Positions 63,116-64,000 of a stretch of 64,000 nucleotides of DNA are shown here, one piece after another. The position numbers were made by a program, and so were the translations under genes. The notes beneath the pieces were generated by a model. It was given only the letters and a program-made list of their open reading frames with translations, did not search any database and was not told the origin of the DNA. Numbering within the stretch: position 1 is the first letter of the stretch; every line of letters begins with the position of its first letter. The stretch comes from an uncultured Actinobaculum sp. (lineage in GTDB: Bacteria; Actinomycetota; Actinomycetes; Actinomycetales; Actinomycetaceae): positions 124,001-188,000 of the forward strand of contig CALIHR010000055.1 of NCBI GenBank assembly GCA_938020505.1, given 5' to 3'.

Positions 63116-63151
63116 GGCTCCTGACGCTGGATCCGCTAAGCGTCAGGAGCC
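63116..63151 (-). terminator. Hairpin overlapping the end of the right-edge gene
   Basis: A 13-bp perfect stem (63116-63128 with 63139-63151) has a ten-base loop. Its right arm contains the last codons and stop of the right-edge gene on the minus strand, so this gene ends within its own terminator. It stands eight bases from the opposing hairpin. Confidence 0.7.
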
Positions 63152-64000
63152 AAGCTCTACGAGACGCCCGATCTCACGGGCGAGTTCGTCTCCTCTGAGG
63201 ATCGAGGCTGCGAAGGGGACGAAGGCGGTCACGGCCTCTTCGCGGCTGACTCGCATGAGCGTCAGGCCCGCCCTGTCGATGTCGACGCAGAGAACAGCGG
63301 TCTGCACGTGCTCACAGCTGACGCGGACGGGTTGCCGCGCGAGCAGCGCCCCCGGCACGACGCCAAGCATGACCGCGCCGAACAACTCATTGACGGCGTC
63401 GCGCCCAAAAGAGGAAAGAACGTCCAAGCCGACGAGTTCACCGAAACTGTCGGCGAAAAGATCGCCCCCGCCCACGGCTTCCGCCTCGGCCTCATGGTGT
63501 TGGCGACACACCTCTTCCCAGGAGACGGGCGCCACTCCCGCCGCGTCGTGGAGCAGCACCCGCTCCATCGACACAACGGCGAGGCAGCCTCCCGGCGCAG
63601 AGGCGATCGCGGCGACGTCGTCCGGAAGCACCCCCGCGGCAACGGCCTCGGCCGTCTCCTCGAGCGAGAGCCATCGCGCAGTTCCGAGGAAATGCACGGC
63701 GGACGCCACGATCTCAACCGTCGGATCAGGCGACTCCTTTTCTATCGACATGCGAACGTCCATCGCGCCGACGTCGCGGCTCGCGAGGACCTCGATGAGC
63801 ACAGGCTCGGCGGTAGCGATGACTAGGCTCCCGTCCGCCGCAATGCCGTGCGCGATGGCCGTCAGATTGAGCGCCGGCTCTTCGCGGTAAGCCACCAGCA
63901 TCGCCTGGCCGGCGCCGTTCAGGAGCCGATGGGCGCAGGAACGTTTGCGAGCGTCCCAGACCTCTTGATCGACCGACGTGCGGCCGGGGAAGAGCGACAG
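63143..64000 (-). CDS. DUF2470-like protein, 5' end outside the window
   Basis: The frame is open to the right edge, so at least 285 residues are visible and the start is not in the window (the ATG at 63901 is internal to a coding-like stretch: DARKRSCAHRLLNGAGQAML). The order RLLNGAGQAMLVAYREEP, AIAHGIAADGSLVIA, EIVASAVHFLGTARWLS, then a helical part and DIDRAGLTLMRVSREE at the end resembles actinobacterial DUF2470 proteins, related to flavin-binding split-barrel/HugZ heme-utilisation folds. No catalytic residue is assigned. The family assignment is from pattern and is moderately uncertain. Confidence 0.5.
   Translation of the reverse strand: MSLFPGRTSVDQEVWDARKRSCAHRLLNGAGQAMLVAYREEPALNLTAIAHGIAADGSLVIATAEPVLIEVLASRDVGAMDVRMSIEKESPDPTVEIVASAVHFLGTARWLSLEETAEAVAAGVLPDDVAAIASAPGGCLAVVSMERVLLHDAAGVAPVSWEEVCRQHHEAEAEAVGGGDLFADSFGELVGLDVLSSFGRDAVNELFGAVMLGVVPGALLARQPVRVSCEHVQTAVLCVDIDRAGLTLMRVSREEAVTAFVPFAASILRGDELAREIGRLVELGS

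Overview
The window is a high-GC bacterial chromosome segment. Gene content and order point to an actinobacterium, most likely of the Actinomycetaceae; the genus is not decided here. The indicators are the order glmU-prs ... rplY-pth-mfd ... eno ... ftsB-DUF501-ppx, the block metG-tatD ... G5-domain cell-wall protein-rsmA-ispE-ABC-F, an isoprenoid pathway of the MEP type (ispH, ispE), WXG100 proteins, frequent GTG starts, and many genes whose -10 box lies 6-8 bases before the start codon (leaderless transcripts).

Layout. 1-17 kb: a lipoprotein beta-helix protein, an MFS carrier, rmuC, an AlkD-like protein with ispH, the exonuclease VII operon xseA-xseB with a PfkB sugar kinase, uppS, a hemolysin-III protein, greA-msrA, a P-loop kinase with an NhaP antiporter, and an FKBP isomerase. 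17-28 kb: a Bax-inhibitor-1 membrane protein, an ABC exporter pair, an unusual tRNA-Leu(UAA), nhaA, the overlapping set ftsB-DUF501-ppx, a glycolate/lactate-type FAD oxidase and enolase. 28-42 kb: a SurA-N-like lipoprotein, mfd, pth, rplY, two membrane-anchored surface proteins, two WXG100 proteins, an AT-rich kilobase, prs, a short glmU and tRNA-Gln. 42-50 kb: a TetR regulator, a NatAB-like ABC pair, an ArsR regulator with a histidine-rich protein, ABC-F, ispE and a membrane protein. 50-64 kb: rsmA, a G5/transglycosylase cell-wall protein, five paralogous four-helix membrane proteins, tatD, metG, a PncA-like amidase with an acidic tail, a cysteine-rich DUF1540-like protein and a partial DUF2470-like protein.

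How it fits together. The housekeeping genes form conserved arrays whose normal neighbours have been separated by accessory inserts: surface and WXG100 genes between prs and rplY, an FAD oxidase on the other strand between eno and ftsB, and the five-gene membrane family between tatD and the cell-wall protein. The most promising undescribed item is this five-gene family (53.0-58.4 kb). Each member has four membrane segments, an FLPY-like motif after the first and a GFWL-like motif at the fourth, most have a Gln/Pro-rich tail, and all five appear to be leaderless. Other notable items are paired ATAACA half-sites 11 bp apart at separate promoters, a recent 141-bp-period duplication inside a metal-binding gene, a GlmU lacking most of its acetyltransferase domain, and a Leu(UAA) tRNA without the long variable arm.

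All calls are from reading the sequence. No database search, structure prediction or expression data was available.
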